DNA of 64,000 nt from Alentia gelatinosa (taxonomy: Eukaryota > Annelida > Polychaeta > Phyllodocida > Polynoidae): the NCBI GenBank assembly GCA_950022655.1, contig OX465588.1, forward strand, positions 23,546,527-23,610,526. The letters run 5' to 3'. Position 1 is the stretch's first letter. Each line of letters begins with the position of its first letter. The notes beneath the pieces were generated by a model. The model had not been told where the DNA came from, searched no databases, and saw only the letters and a program-made list of their open reading frames with translations. The position numbers and the translations under genes are program-made. Below, in pieces: positions 1 to 13,500 of the stretch.

Positions 1-1072
1 GGAAGTATTTCATATCATTTAGTATCTTAATGTCATACACTAACTGAATCAAATAGATTCTTCAGAAGATTGTTCTAAACAAAGACCTTCAACATAACAG
101 CCCAACGCCCTTTGAGGTTATTCCGGAATACCGCTGGGAAGAGAGTAAGAACCACACTTTCAGGCTATTGGATTCATTCAAAGTTGTGAAAGAAATAGGA
201 TTTTCAATTATACTGTTTCAGTTAAAAACCGGAAATGAAATCAGTAGATAAAGTGCTGATTCCACCAACACACAAGATGTAGCGCGATTAGTCCATATTT
301 GGTAGTCTTGCTAAATCGGGCTAGGTTTGAATAATCGCGTGCCTAATTATCATGATGTTTCTTGAGGTATCGCAGTGGTGGAGCACCAAAACATACACCC
401 GACACGCATGGCTACGTTTTGTGACAGGAGATACGACACATCCCAACACTGTAAGATGTAACAAGATACACCAACATCCTGTTGGTGGAATCAGCACTTA
501 AAGCTTTTAAGTTAATTGATGTTTAGTTTGAGAACAACTCAACATAATTACTTAACTGTAAATTTGAGGTTTCTGATCAAATGAATTAACCGTGTGAAAA
601 AGAAAAACCTTGATAATATTAGCGCCAGAAATGGCGACGCAGCAAGCAGCAGGACCTGCGGCAGCCTAACAAATAACATGGCAAGATTCGGGTCGGACTT
701 GAACGGCTACACCTCCCGCTGCTTGTCGATTAGCACTGAAACCCATTTTGATTGTTTCTCTTTTATCGTAGAGATGAGACAGACTTTGCGTTAAGGACCA
801 TTTAGAAGGAAGTGACTACATTGAATAAAATCTAGTCGCTTTGGCGAACTGTGAAAAATCATGAATTATCAAACCCAATATGGGCCTGAATTCCATGTTC
901 CTATGAACTGCAAGTGCCTGAGTGGCGATGATGATAATTATATAATGATAACAATAAAATGAGAAAAGCATGTATGATACAAACAAAAGCCAGACTGTCG
1001 GCGACAACTACAAAGAAAGCTATATAAGGTATATTCCAGCATACCAGTCACACTCTCAACATACTTAAATAA
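1..1072. other. 3' UTR / downstream flank of BAMBI
   Basis: AT-rich sequence downstream of the BAMBI stop. No clear AATAAA signal on the minus strand was found close to the stop, so the mRNA end is not placed. Short open frames here have no recognisable features. Confidence 0.5.
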
Positions 1073-1512
1073 TTACACTTTCATTAGCAACCTCGTCTCG
1101 CTTCCTGTTGACGATCGTTCACAATCGGCATAGAATGTGTTTTTTGACGATGAAAGCTGATGAGCCTCAAGATCACTTATCACTGGCTTATGCGGGCATG
1201 GCGGCGGCCGCATGTTGCTGTGGTAACGATATTCTTCCATATACTGGTGTTGCCTTTTCAAGACGTATATGGCAAAAATAATGATGGCAAGCAACACACA
1301 GGCACCGGCCACTGGAACCCCGATATATAGAGGGTTGATTGTCTTTGCCCGGCTTGACCGCGTATGTTGAAATTGTGAATTCCCGCCATTTTGTGACGTG
1401 GACTGTCGATCTCGCGCATGTGCAATGGGGTCGTCCACTGGCTGCGTCTCTGGATTCCGATTCAGGTCGGGTAGAACGTTTCTGTTTGGTTTATTTTCTT
1501 TGATGGGATTTT
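1073..1512 (-). CDS. bambi: BAMBI exon 3 (juxtamembrane, transmembrane segment, tail)
   Basis: The acceptor is GATTCCACAG (AG at 1514-1513). The split codon with exon 2 is GAA (Glu119). The exon gives a polar juxtamembrane stalk (119-178), the membrane helix starting INPLYIGVPVAGACVLLAII, and a tail with a proline stretch (RPPPCPHKP) and an acidic/serine-rich end. The stop TAA is at 1075-1073. The valine at 1438-1436 (GTG) is internal and not a start. Confidence 0.9.
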
Positions 1513-4500
1513 CTGTGGAATCGACAATAGAAACAATTATGAGAATGTAAGAAGTACTTGTGAATTTACATCAATTATAGATATACAACTATAAAGTTTG
1601 TGGTGATGGGGAAACATCGCCGAGAGAAAATAAAAAATGACAAATTTTAATTAATTCAACATCAACAATGGGTTACCCATCAAGACATGAGCAGCCAAAA
1701 GCTTGACATATCAGTTATGGTATGGTGGGCGAGCTGGAATCTATCAGAAACAGGCTTGATGTCCTAGAAATGTTAAGAAGTAGAGTTCATAGTTCGGTAT
1801 CCTTACTATAACTATGTTGGACGACCAATAATGTGACATTTCAAACTCTGATTGTTCTAGCAACAGAAATTTGTAATGCAGTTCAAAGACAAGTATTCTT
1901 CTTTTATACGTGTATTCAAACCTATTCCTACTGGGCCTCAGTGTCTGTTGGGCAAATATTGACCTTCTACAGACAATTTTTTCACTTACTTAGGAGTGAC
2001 GAAAATATTTCCCCATTATCTATCAAGTTGAGACGAACGAAAGAATTAATGGAAACAGGAGTGACAGCATAAGCAACACGTTAACGTGGCACAATAATTA
2101 CGTGTAGAATATTCATGTACTATTTTTAGGGTGTTTGTTATCATCTTTCCTGATTGGACCCAGGGATTGCCTGGAGGCACTGTTATAGCTGTGAAAACAC
2201 CATCAAGGATCCCTTATCATTCCAATGTGGACCGAGCAGACCTCCCCCTGCCAGTTCATAGCACCATGTGCATGCTTATACCTCAAGGTCTACACCATGC
2301 TTTAGGGACGTTGAGCACTATTTATCTGACTAATTTTAAATCATTACAATAACGCATTAATTTGCATACCATTAGCGGAGACTAGCCAGGTAGGGTCGGT
2401 TGGCATGATATCCTTATTACAGAACCTTTCACTGCAGCAGTGCAGTACAGGCCAGGACCCGGTGTAGGCCTGGGGGCGGCGGTTCTCACACAGGAGGGGA
2501 GTCCGGTCATCGATACAGCCCCGCACGGCCTTGATCTCCTCCTGGGGAGACACTGGAGACATGTACTGGACGTAACACACGTGCGCCGCCTCGCAGGTGG
2601 TCCGCCCGTCCATCTGACAGTCCGCCGTCGTGCAGACACACTCCACCACCGACCCTGGAGAAGAAAAAGAGGAAATCACAATGTGTTATAATAGAGGATG
2701 GAGGTGATCAGGGAGGATACAATAAATATAGGCATAACCTTTACAGAGAAGGTGAATTTCCAATGTGCATTGATAAATAATTGACGTATAAAAAGGAAAT
2801 CAATCTAAATATCACATATTAAAAAAAGGGGAAATCACATAAGGTGTTATTAAGAATAAATAAAGGATAAAATGTCAAAACCGAACGTAATTATGCGATA
2901 TCGTAGTATTTCTTTTAATTAACGTAAAAGGTCAGAAGGTTAAAAAAGATCTAGGGGTTATAAAAAGAAACTGGACACGGGAGGACTGTTGTGGTTCATC
3001 AATGAATATGAATATAGGACTGACAGTGGCATATCCTTTTGCAAAGAGTTGTCAATATCATAATAAGGAAAACAAAAAAAGATTTTTCTGCTACCGAAAC
3101 CCGTCGGGGATACACCCACCTACATGGGAATATCCAGCTGGAAGGGACAGGGGCCATTTGAAAGAATTTTATACCACAATTTATCATAATAAGAAACAGC
3201 TTCCCATGTCGTTTCCTCACAGTGATGCTCTTATTAGGGATGAAGGATCAGAGTATATTGTATTTGTTTATTTGGTATGCTACAATCATAGTGTAGGTAA
3301 ACTTCAAATGCTTGAATTACAAGATGAATCAATAATTTTTCAAGGCGTATGATTCTCTTTAATGACGGGCGACTTAGTCTTTGTTCCTCAAAGACCGTCG
3401 GAAATACACCAACTTAAATATCTTCCATAAAACACCCCTTTTCATTGTCGACAGGACTCCTTGTCTAACTTATCACTCAGCTCTTCTTTTCCAGCTTTTT
3501 CCTCTCCCGTGTCATCTCATGTTCACCAGACCTCTATAGAGCTACCATTTCTCCTGAACATCAGCTCATTTCCTGTAGCCAGACTGACAATCAATTCCTG
3601 ACTAATCTAATGTCTATGCGTTTTATTATGCTACCCAACAATCGTGTACAATCCTGGACAGAGTTTGTGGGACGGACCTCTATATCCACTAAGTTATATA
3701 TAATATGATGCTCAAATCCCAAATATATTTGTAGTCACACGCATTCCCATCCTGAGAGTTTTATTTTATTTTATTTATGTTTTATAGGTGTCGCAAGGTT
3801 AGATAAGGGTAGTCTCAGAACACATACCGATGAGATTACGTTTCAGGTTGATTTTTACGCAGCTTATTTCCATTGGTGTCTGCTGTGACACGAAAGTGTG
3901 GAATTATCTCAATCCGTGGGGATGTGCAGTGAAAGGCAAGAAGACTTTCTAGAGAGTTGATAGATGTGGAATGCCGATAAGAATTATATCAGTGAGATGT
4001 AAGCAAAGGTCGAGGAAGAGGATACTATCCTGCCACTGAATGTCAACAAGGACTACTTCCAATGGTGTTTCTCTTGATAGGACAGGAAGCTATAGTTCAT
4101 CCACTACTTCCTATTGCAACTTTCAACTCCCAACCTAATTGTCCATACAAAACTTACAGGAGAAAAGCAGGTGCCAGTGTAAAATTATAAATACGTAGAT
4201 TCATGTAGTTATATACATGTATGTTCATTTATATGGAGAGAGAGAGAAAGAGAGAGAGAGAACGAAAACGAGTGTAATGTAGTGTATTTTATTAATAATG
4301 TTCACTGATATGGGGATTCACAAGTTGAGGGGCGATCACCTAGTTGAAGGAATCAAAATAAACGGGTAAATTTTTCTCAGACTTTTATGAGCGATTAATA
4401 TAACACAATAAAGCCATAGTAGCGTCGTGGTCTTCTGAGCATTGTGGTTGTTTGTGGAAGAACCCACCATGTCTTCCCCTTCCCCCACGAGCCACATTCC

Positions 4501-7500
4501 GTTCTGGAGACGAGTAGCTCACCCCCTGCCGTACGATGACGCGTCCTGCTATGAAACTATGATAACGACAGATAAACCATCACAGACTGAGCCGCTCGAA
4601 GCTTCACCAGCGCGCCGTTTCTCACCCTGCTATCTCCTCAGCGTGTTATATCGGGACGTAAGAGAAGCTGCTGTTATCAGCGCAGCCCCTCAGAGCCCCC
4701 TAGTGGCCGTCTCCAGTAATGAGCAGCTCGGGGTGTTATCTGTGTCCTGGCGAGCGCCTCACACAGAAGTCTACAGGGGAGTAGGTCTGTCTGATTGAGC
4801 GCCTGCATTATCTTAACCTCTGACTCGGCACGTGGCAGGGGACGCCATCGCGTTGCCTTGACGACGCCCAACAGCTGCAGCCCGCGAGACCTCGCGAGAC
4901 CCCGCGACTCCGTACAGGGCGCCCCCCTAGGGATCATGTCAAAATTACTGTACTGAGCCTCAATACACCCATGAATCATAGAGAGCAGATCTACATGTGT
5001 CTAGTTTACTAACACAGTTTGAATACTAGTACAGCGTACTGGGCAGCGTATGTTGAATCCACTTTTAATTGGTAGGACCTATCACGTGATTTAACACATG
5101 AGCGATTGTTCTTATCAGTTCTTTTTAGAGCGTGCGCGCACGTTTTATATACATTGCCAAAAGCTCATTTGCTCATATAAAGACTTCCACAGTGCTGTAA
5201 AGAAATTGTCCCTTCACAATGTGTGTGCTATTCACTGTGATATTGGGAAAGGAGCAGGTTGCCATTGTCCCAAGGTATTAAAGGCGTGCCCAGCTGACCA
5301 TGACCAAATACTAAAGACCAAAATACCTCAAGAGCCACTGGTGCTTGATATGTTTGGATCCTAGTGGGATTCACCAATGATGTACATACCATTTGTTCCA
5401 GTTTTATATATGAGTCTTGTATATCTTCCGGTCACGACAAATCAGGCATTCTTTAATGAATACCATTCTAACTAATAAAGACATCATTAAAGTTTTTAGA
5501 ATACTGTTTTTCTAATTGAAATATTTATCATAATGGTTCGCCTGTGTTTTCTAAATATAATTCACTCGCTCCCTACAGTTTATAACGAGGAAGATGAAAG
5601 CTATGAAAATTAGATGTTAGTGTGAACATGTGATACGTACTTCAGGACAACATCAAATTACTAAGGAGACGCCTAATGTCATGCAAGATATGCAGGCACA
5701 GTAAATAAAAAAGGGAAAAGACCTAAGTATTGACAGTAAAACGAATCGACAGAACTAAAACCAACAAGACTAGATATAAAACATATATACTGTTGTCTCT
5801 AGATAGCATGCAGGCTAATGACATTTACAGGAGTTAAAAAAGGAAAACGAGATTATAGGTAGCTATCAGGATTTGTGTGTTGTTAATTACACAGACAATT
5901 GGGGTCCGGAAGCGGTGAAATCACGTGACCCCAGCACCAACGTGGCTTCTACCACGCGAGAAATGACGAGAGATAACGTGAGCAAACGTCATTAACATAG
6001 TGATGGATGGTGGTCGTGAGGTCGGGTGAGTTTTCCCCCCGAGAACTGCCTGCCAACTTACATGATTGGAGTTTTTGCTAGAGTTAATTATCCTCTGCCT
6101 GGAGATATATTTTTTTTAATATTGTGATACTGATCTCGCCCTTGTTTAAAAGTCAACATTGTATTCTCTTAGATGCTAGGCACAGGAGAAAGACTTTGGA
6201 TTAGGATGTCAAAATAGGTAATGAGTATGTTAGAGAAATCAGTCTAAGCTTCTTCTAATAGAGACATCCTGTTTCTATGGTCCATGGATACAGTTATGCG
6301 GCGACAATTAAGTTGTCCAATTGCGTGCATTCTATATCGTCATGGTTACAGGCGCCATCAAAAGTGGCGCCCCCTAGTGTATGCCTCACGTGTTGACTTT
6401 CTATGAGGCACTGAGAAGCTTACGTAGTGCTGAGGTGTAATTATTATGATGCAAGACCTTGTCACGCCTATGATATACGGTATGGCGATATTGGTTGGCG
6501 TTTAGGATTATAATAATGACATAGTATATATGAGCCCTACTATACACCATTTTTTGGGTGTCTTTCTTTTCAAAAGACTGCTATGGGAATCCGAGGGACA
6601 TGAGAGTCTGACAAGTGGTCATTTTGACTTCACGTAGGGTATTGGTGGAGCCCATCGTTTATGTGGAGCTACTGTCGTTGCGCTATATGGCTGAAAATCG
6701 ATATCTGGTAGATTTTATGATAAGGATTATTTTATATCGGTTGTGTATGTTTCGTCACCGCCTGATTGTCCTACATAAAATCATGATTGATCATATTCAC
6801 AACGGATTGAACTATTGTAGCTCATTTTCTGTAGCTTATTTCATTGTTGCTATAGATCTTTCGATTATTCTTGTTGACTTGAACAATGGAATTTCTGCAA
6901 ACTGTTCTAGTTTAATGTTCAAACAGAATCGTATAAACAGCATCTTCATGTAGAGATTTAACCGTACATTGTTCTCATGAGAGAGTATTCTATGTCTAGT
7001 ATAAGCGAGCTGTGGTGAGGAACAAAAAACCCACACCACACTTTGATCAGCGCCTGAACGTCATAGGACTATGGATAAGGTAGGACTTTACACCGATTTA
7101 GGAAATGTTCTCGGGTTTGTGCCGGGGGGGTGTTTGTGATAGGGAGATACCCTCAGGTCACCATCGCACTATCCCCCTACACAACCCACCACTGCACAGG
7201 CGGATATGACCACTCGTCAACACCAACTCTCTCCATACTCTCAGACAGGCCTTCGCTCACTTACCAAAGCATCTCTGTTTGCCTCTTCAATCATTATCAT
7301 CAACAGGATCTAAACTAACAAAAATAGTCCGCCCCTGCTACTCAAAAAGCACAACGTGCTTGTAATAATATTTGTGTGACATCAGAAAGGAGGGGGGATT
7401 TTAAAAGTAATCCTTGGGAAAATGCCTGACGTAGTGGTGTTTGGGAGGAACCTGGGATTGTCAAAGATAAGCCGGGGCTGGCGACAGTGTGGGCCGCCGG

Positions 7501-10500
7501 GCCGAGTGGGGACGAGCCGGTCTGAAGTGTTGCCGGAGCCAGCCGGCCATGTGGGGGCACCAGGGGAAAGCATGACAAGACAGCAGCAGAGAAGGTGGTA
7601 GAGTGCATCCAGCAGGAGCGGGTAGAAGCTACACAGGAGATTCATACCAGGGGACACTGACACAAGAGGCTGAGATAACTGGTTTTTATCTTCTAGATAA
7701 GTAGTAAAACTGAAATGCGGCACAAAGTGTCAACAGGGATTTTTGCCGGGCAATATAGCATATCCATCACCAGTTGGTTACGGTCGGGTCAATTAATAGT
7801 CCGCGTGCTTCACAAATGAACTGAGGTATCAGCCTTACTAAAACAAGGTAGTGGCTACTGATTGAATTTTAAATTCTGTTCTGTATGCCTAAACTGGATG
7901 CTTATCACAGATCATATTTGTTTGAGTACACATTGAGTTATTGCGTTGAGCTTTGCACTGCTTATACAATAATTGCTTAATATGCAGTGTAGGTGAGTCG
8001 TATGTCTTTCAACATATTGTTAAGAAGGTTTTGCTAGTACAAATATATTTCCATAGATAGGTATAGCGTTCAAGTAGGTCGATGCAATGAGCCCCATACT
8101 CATAACGAAACTTATTTAATGATGTACAAGAGAATACCTCTGTACAAAAATTCTCACAACTCGTCCTGAACGGACAATAAAAGCCAGAGTTACTGAGGCT
8201 ACACTGGTCTGCTGTGCTCTCTTTCCTCCAGAGATAATGCACGACGAACCAAGCGAACCCTTTACTAGGACCCAACGTGCCACCTGGTGTCGGCGTCTGG
8301 AACCCAAGGGTCAAGTGCTGGGTCCCGGCAGGCGCGCCCTCAGTGTTGCATGGAAGGTGGAGGTAAAACAAACCGACCGGGCACCAGCGAAAGCCAATCC
8401 GGGCACTTGACTGGCAGGATGAGAGAAAAATACAGAGGGATGGGAATCTGGTCTTTCTAGATCTATAGGCGGAAAGAACCGTTGGAGATTTGTAACAGTA
8501 GATCCAGGAAATGCCAGACTTGAGAGTGGAGGATGCAACATGGGCCACCAAATAACAATAGAAATTTATGTATATATAGTCTCTATTAGATTCATAAATG
8601 TTAGTGCCTCCACCCACCTAGCCACCAGTGCAGATGTAGAAGGCATGGACTTGTTCTCCTGTTCTAGTGTATACACAAACATATAGCTGGCTGGTTGGTG
8701 TGTCTGGCCACTCATTGTTGTCAAGGACCTACAGGTAACACAGGTGTTCAACATACGCTCACGTAGGAATCTCACCTGGCAGCTTTGTCTTTGAGGGGGA
8801 CGAGGGTGGGGAACGCCATGATATTCTCAGGTGTGAGGATCAGGGTTCATCCCATTTTGTGGGAGACATACTTATCGTTAGAGACGTGACTGTTACGAAT
8901 TATGTAACATGATGCTAGATGCATGACACTCAAAAATGTTTCACAATGTGTGGGTAAGGTGAGTGCTTTCGGTGGAGATATGGCAACATCCATATATAAT
9001 GTTAATATCAACTCCGCAACGGCAAATTCACTATACCTTACTTTGCAACTGCCCAATGATATCATCATTTATGGTAAAATAACTGGTGATCAGTTTGTCG
9101 GGGGTCACTTACTGGAACCTAAATGTTTGCAACATAAGTATAGACCGGAAACAGCAACTCAGAGCAATGCGAGCGTGCACACACGCCCATAAAATAAGTG
9201 ATGCTCAACTGACAGATTTAAATGTATAAAACTTATACTGTACTATACAGACTGTCACGTAGGAAGTATATTGTCAAATACCATACATACTTCGCAACCT
9301 GTAACTATCAGGAATTAGATAGGCCAACATTCAAAAATAGACTCACGCACTGAATAGAGGATATTTCTTATATTCTTTCAGACTTATAGAATGCATCCCT
9401 TGTGGGGAGGAGCCACCAATGATGAACCCCAGAGACCGGGGTCAAACCAAAAGTGAATGCACCCGACATTCGCAGTGACTATACCCGACACAGTCCAACG
9501 AAGGGTAAACACACGACGCGCCTCAAAGATAGCTCCACCAATTGAAAGCTAAATATTTATCGGAAGAAAACACACAGAAACCGGAGCATGTAAATGTTGT
9601 GCCTGTCTTCATCGATCACAGGCGTAAAAGTAAGGAAACGATGCCGACCCGACAGAGCCAGAGGAAGGCATTTTGTCAATGTCACCAGGATACACCATTG
9701 CCTGTTGGAGCTGCCAATCATCCCTGTACTTCACCATGTCAGTCGGTTTCTATGGTGAAGATCGCAGTACCGTGAACATGTATGAGAGTCAGCAACAGGC
9801 TATTTAATCTTGAATTAATGGATAGCTGTATTAGCTTTCCGTGACAATATAACAAGAACTTGCATTGCTGTTCTAGTATATAAACACAAATAGGAATGGC
9901 AGGCAGGCAGAACGAGCAATCGGTAAGTGATTTCTGCATATGTATTAAGATGTGCTTCTTGATAAAAGAACGAGATTCCAGATGGTATGTGATGGGTCCT
10001 TAAGCTGTCTTGTCTTTATTATATACCCTAAAAGAAAAATAATTTCCTCAAATAGACATATTTGGGCTATTAAGAGACAACACAAAATCTACACCGTTTT
10101 CGTCGGCCAAAGGAAACGGGCCTATAGAAAGGTCGTCGATGTGCTAACATTGCTTTTCTAATATGTGCAGCATACTCTGGCATGCTCATGGCTTGTTGAC
10201 ATCTATTTCTGTCCAAGCCGTGCAGTACACTATAATTACTGCACATGGGTGCAATACAGAATGTATCCTGCATGCCTCAAAATGTGATGTAACTCGCAGA
10301 AGTATGTGCACGGGTTTACGACAAAACCATATACTGACGTTTTGAGAAATGTGAAGAAGGATGACCTCAGACTCCAGGTACTATGTATAAGCAATGACAA
10401 TTTGTTTAATGGTGAGAATATTTGTATTGTCATGATAATACCTAAGCTAGAATTGTTCCAGCAGAAGAAGTAAAGAACGTGTCCTCTTTATAGACCACGG

Positions 10501-13500
10501 ATTTTATGTATAGTTCACTTTTATTAAACCTCCATACCAGATAGGCCCCATCATCAATACTGCAGGCCCTCCCTCAAAATGAGTTCTAAAAAGCACCATA
10601 AAAGTAGAAGATACGATCGAATAAAGGCCTATGACGGCTGCGTGGACTTCCACAATGTCGGGTAGCACCTACAATAACCACCGGGTGTGTTTTATACTGA
10701 CATTCGACACCCATTCCTCTTCAGTCTCCATGTTCCTATGATGAGGTTCACTGACAAAGCCACCCCAATGTCTTTTAGACCGGGAAGCGTGACTTGTTCT
10801 GGGGTGGGCGATTTAGTGAGTGTCAGGTCCCTTGTTTCACTGCGAAATATACTAATGGAATTTCTTTAGTTATTCTTTTATCTTTCTTCTTATTTGTTTT
10901 ATTACGTAAATTCTTTGTTCATCAAAACACATGTATTGTGAAGGAGAATGGGATATATACCACCACATTAGTTGCATTCAGTGGGTGAGAACGAAGGAAA
11001 AAGATTTCCTTTCAGTTTATATCTGCTGGTCGGTAACCTCATTATTAAATTGTAGACACTAAAAGTACTGAAGATATAACACCAGTGAATAAAATCAGCT
11101 AAACTCGAATTTAACCTTTCTATACACTACAGACATCCACTTTAATAACAATGTAATTGTTACAGTTACTACCCCTTTGGAATAAGCTACATATGATTAT
11201 AACGATCTCTTAGAAGTAAAAAGTGGTAGTCAGGTCTTTGGTATGCGGCAGCGGGCTAGCCCAAGCTATAACTAAACCTCACTTAAATGAGAAACTGGGG
11301 TGGCGATAACAAGAAAACCTTTTTCCACACGTGCTTTTGGTTTGTTCCGTGTGGCTCGTAGTCAACCGAAACTGATGGCTTTTCAATGACCTACAAAATA
11401 ACTTGGTCTCCGTGGACCCAACCAATTACCGCGCACCGCCGAAGGGTGGCGAGCAGCTCTCAGTGCGAGAACACTACTGCGGGCTCTAGGACTCGGCCCC
11501 AGGACACAGTCCCAGGACACAGTCCCAGGACACAGTCCCAGAACACAGTCCTAGGACACAGCCCCAGGACACAACCCCAGGACACAGTCCCAGGACACAG
11601 CCCCAGGACACAGCCCCAGGACACAGCACCTGGACACAGCTCAAGGACACAGCCCCTGGACACAGCCCCTGGACACATCCCTAGGACACAGCCCCTGGAC
11701 ACAGCTCCAGGATACAGCCCCAGGACACAGCCCCAGGACACAGTCCCAGAACACAGTCCTAGGACACAGTCCCAGAACACAGCCCCAGGACACAGCCCCA
11801 GAACACAGCCCCAGAACACAGTCCTAGGACACACACCCAGGACACAGTTCCAGGACACAGTCCCAGGACACAGTCCCAGGACACAGTCCCAGGACACTTC
11901 CCAAGGACACAGTCCCAGGACATATCCCCAGGGCACAGCCCCTGGACACAGCTCCAGGACACAGCCCCTGGACACAGCCCCTGGACACAGTCCCAGGACA
12001 CAGCCCCTGGACACAGCTCCAGGATACAGCCCCAGGACACAGCCCCAAGACACAGCCCCAGAACCTAGCTCTGAGACCAGCCCCAAGAACTCTGCTATTT
12101 GACTGCAAGTATTCTCACATCTACATGGGTGGCAAAGGAACCCAGCAAAAACAAACATTAAGATAAAATGGTATGTTTTATATTCGTCGTCACAGCCGTA
12201 GGGGTTTATATTAAAGTTGTGAATAGGACAATTTGCCCCCTGCCAAGCCCTACCTAGATGCCTGTTTCCATAAAAGTGAGGCTTATTTTCAAAACGCTGT
12301 AAGTGCCCTACAAATCAGTGTCGGTCTACTATAAGCTACCATTGTATCCACAGTAAACTTGTCTATTATCTGGCCGCCCGTCGCACAGCGGCCGCTGAGC
12401 AGCTCGAGGGTGGGTTGAGCTGCTCTCCGGGTGCAGAGCCCACTGCGGTGATAAGACCGGGTCGAGTTACTCAGCCCCATATATCACCCAGCAAGCCAGT
12501 CGCGCCGAAACAGATAAGTTTCTGCTATTATAGCGGTCAGCACCGTCCGTGTCTGACCCCCAAACCACGGGTGGGTGGTTTGAGGGTGCGACTGGGACCG
12601 CTTCAAACGATCTGCAGGGTAGGGCTTACGAATATGCTGACTTTATATCACAGTGTGTTTCGCACTGCTGAAGATTTTTGCTTTAAATAAACAAAGCCCT
12701 TTTAAATACCAAAGTTCATATACACTCATCAATTGTTATCCGATTCATAGATTTATGTATTCATGTGCCAGTTCCATTGTGCATATATGTGTCCGTATTG
12801 TCCGTAGTGTCCGTATGTATATACAGATTAAATTTATATAACTTCCATATGTATAGTAATTCTAAGTTATATATGGGTGTATTCAAATATATGTGTGGGT
12901 GTCTATGTCGGTGTTGATGGGTGCATTATAAACACGCACATGTCTATATGGTAGTTTCGGAGTGCACAAATAAGTATCATGATAGCAGTAAAATCTTAAT
13001 TCTCTTGCGTTTTGAAGGAATTCTCTTTCTCCTGTCACAATCAAACTGAGAATCCACATCACCACCTCACACCCAGTGTACAGGATCCCTTCCGGTTCAG
13101 AGATGGAATGTACGAGTTGGGCGCCATACGAGTGCGCACACACATTCTGCCCAAATGCCACTGGCGTAATAATCACATTATCCGTGCCGTCTGCCACCTC
13201 AACCTGGCGTCTCCTCTAACGCATGCGCCAATGCCGCTTCCGGTAAGAGTTGCCAGTATACCTCACTCTCCTAGCAGATCCCCTTATAGGTTCAAATAGC
13301 CTTATGTCGATTGAGCTCTTCCTAGGATGTGTTCGGAGGGGCACGGAGAGATGGGGCCCATGGCGGACTTGGCGGTAAAGAGGCGGAAGGATCTTTGGGT
13401 GGAGGGAACTCTGACTGGCGCTAGTGAGTTTGTCTGTGCCTTATTGGACGCGCACAGAACACCTGGCTCGGAAAATGTGGCGAAACATTATTTTGATAGC

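Noticed and set aside
8009..8617. 202-codon minus-strand frame, the longest outside repeats
   Set aside because: No recognisable domain or composition bias, other minus-strand frames in the same segment are also open, and it lies in the BAMBI intron without splice or promoter support.
11386..12102. 238-codon plus-strand frame and 232-codon minus-strand frame
   Set aside because: Both are produced by the stop-free 13-bp minisatellite, whose unit opens all frames on both strands.
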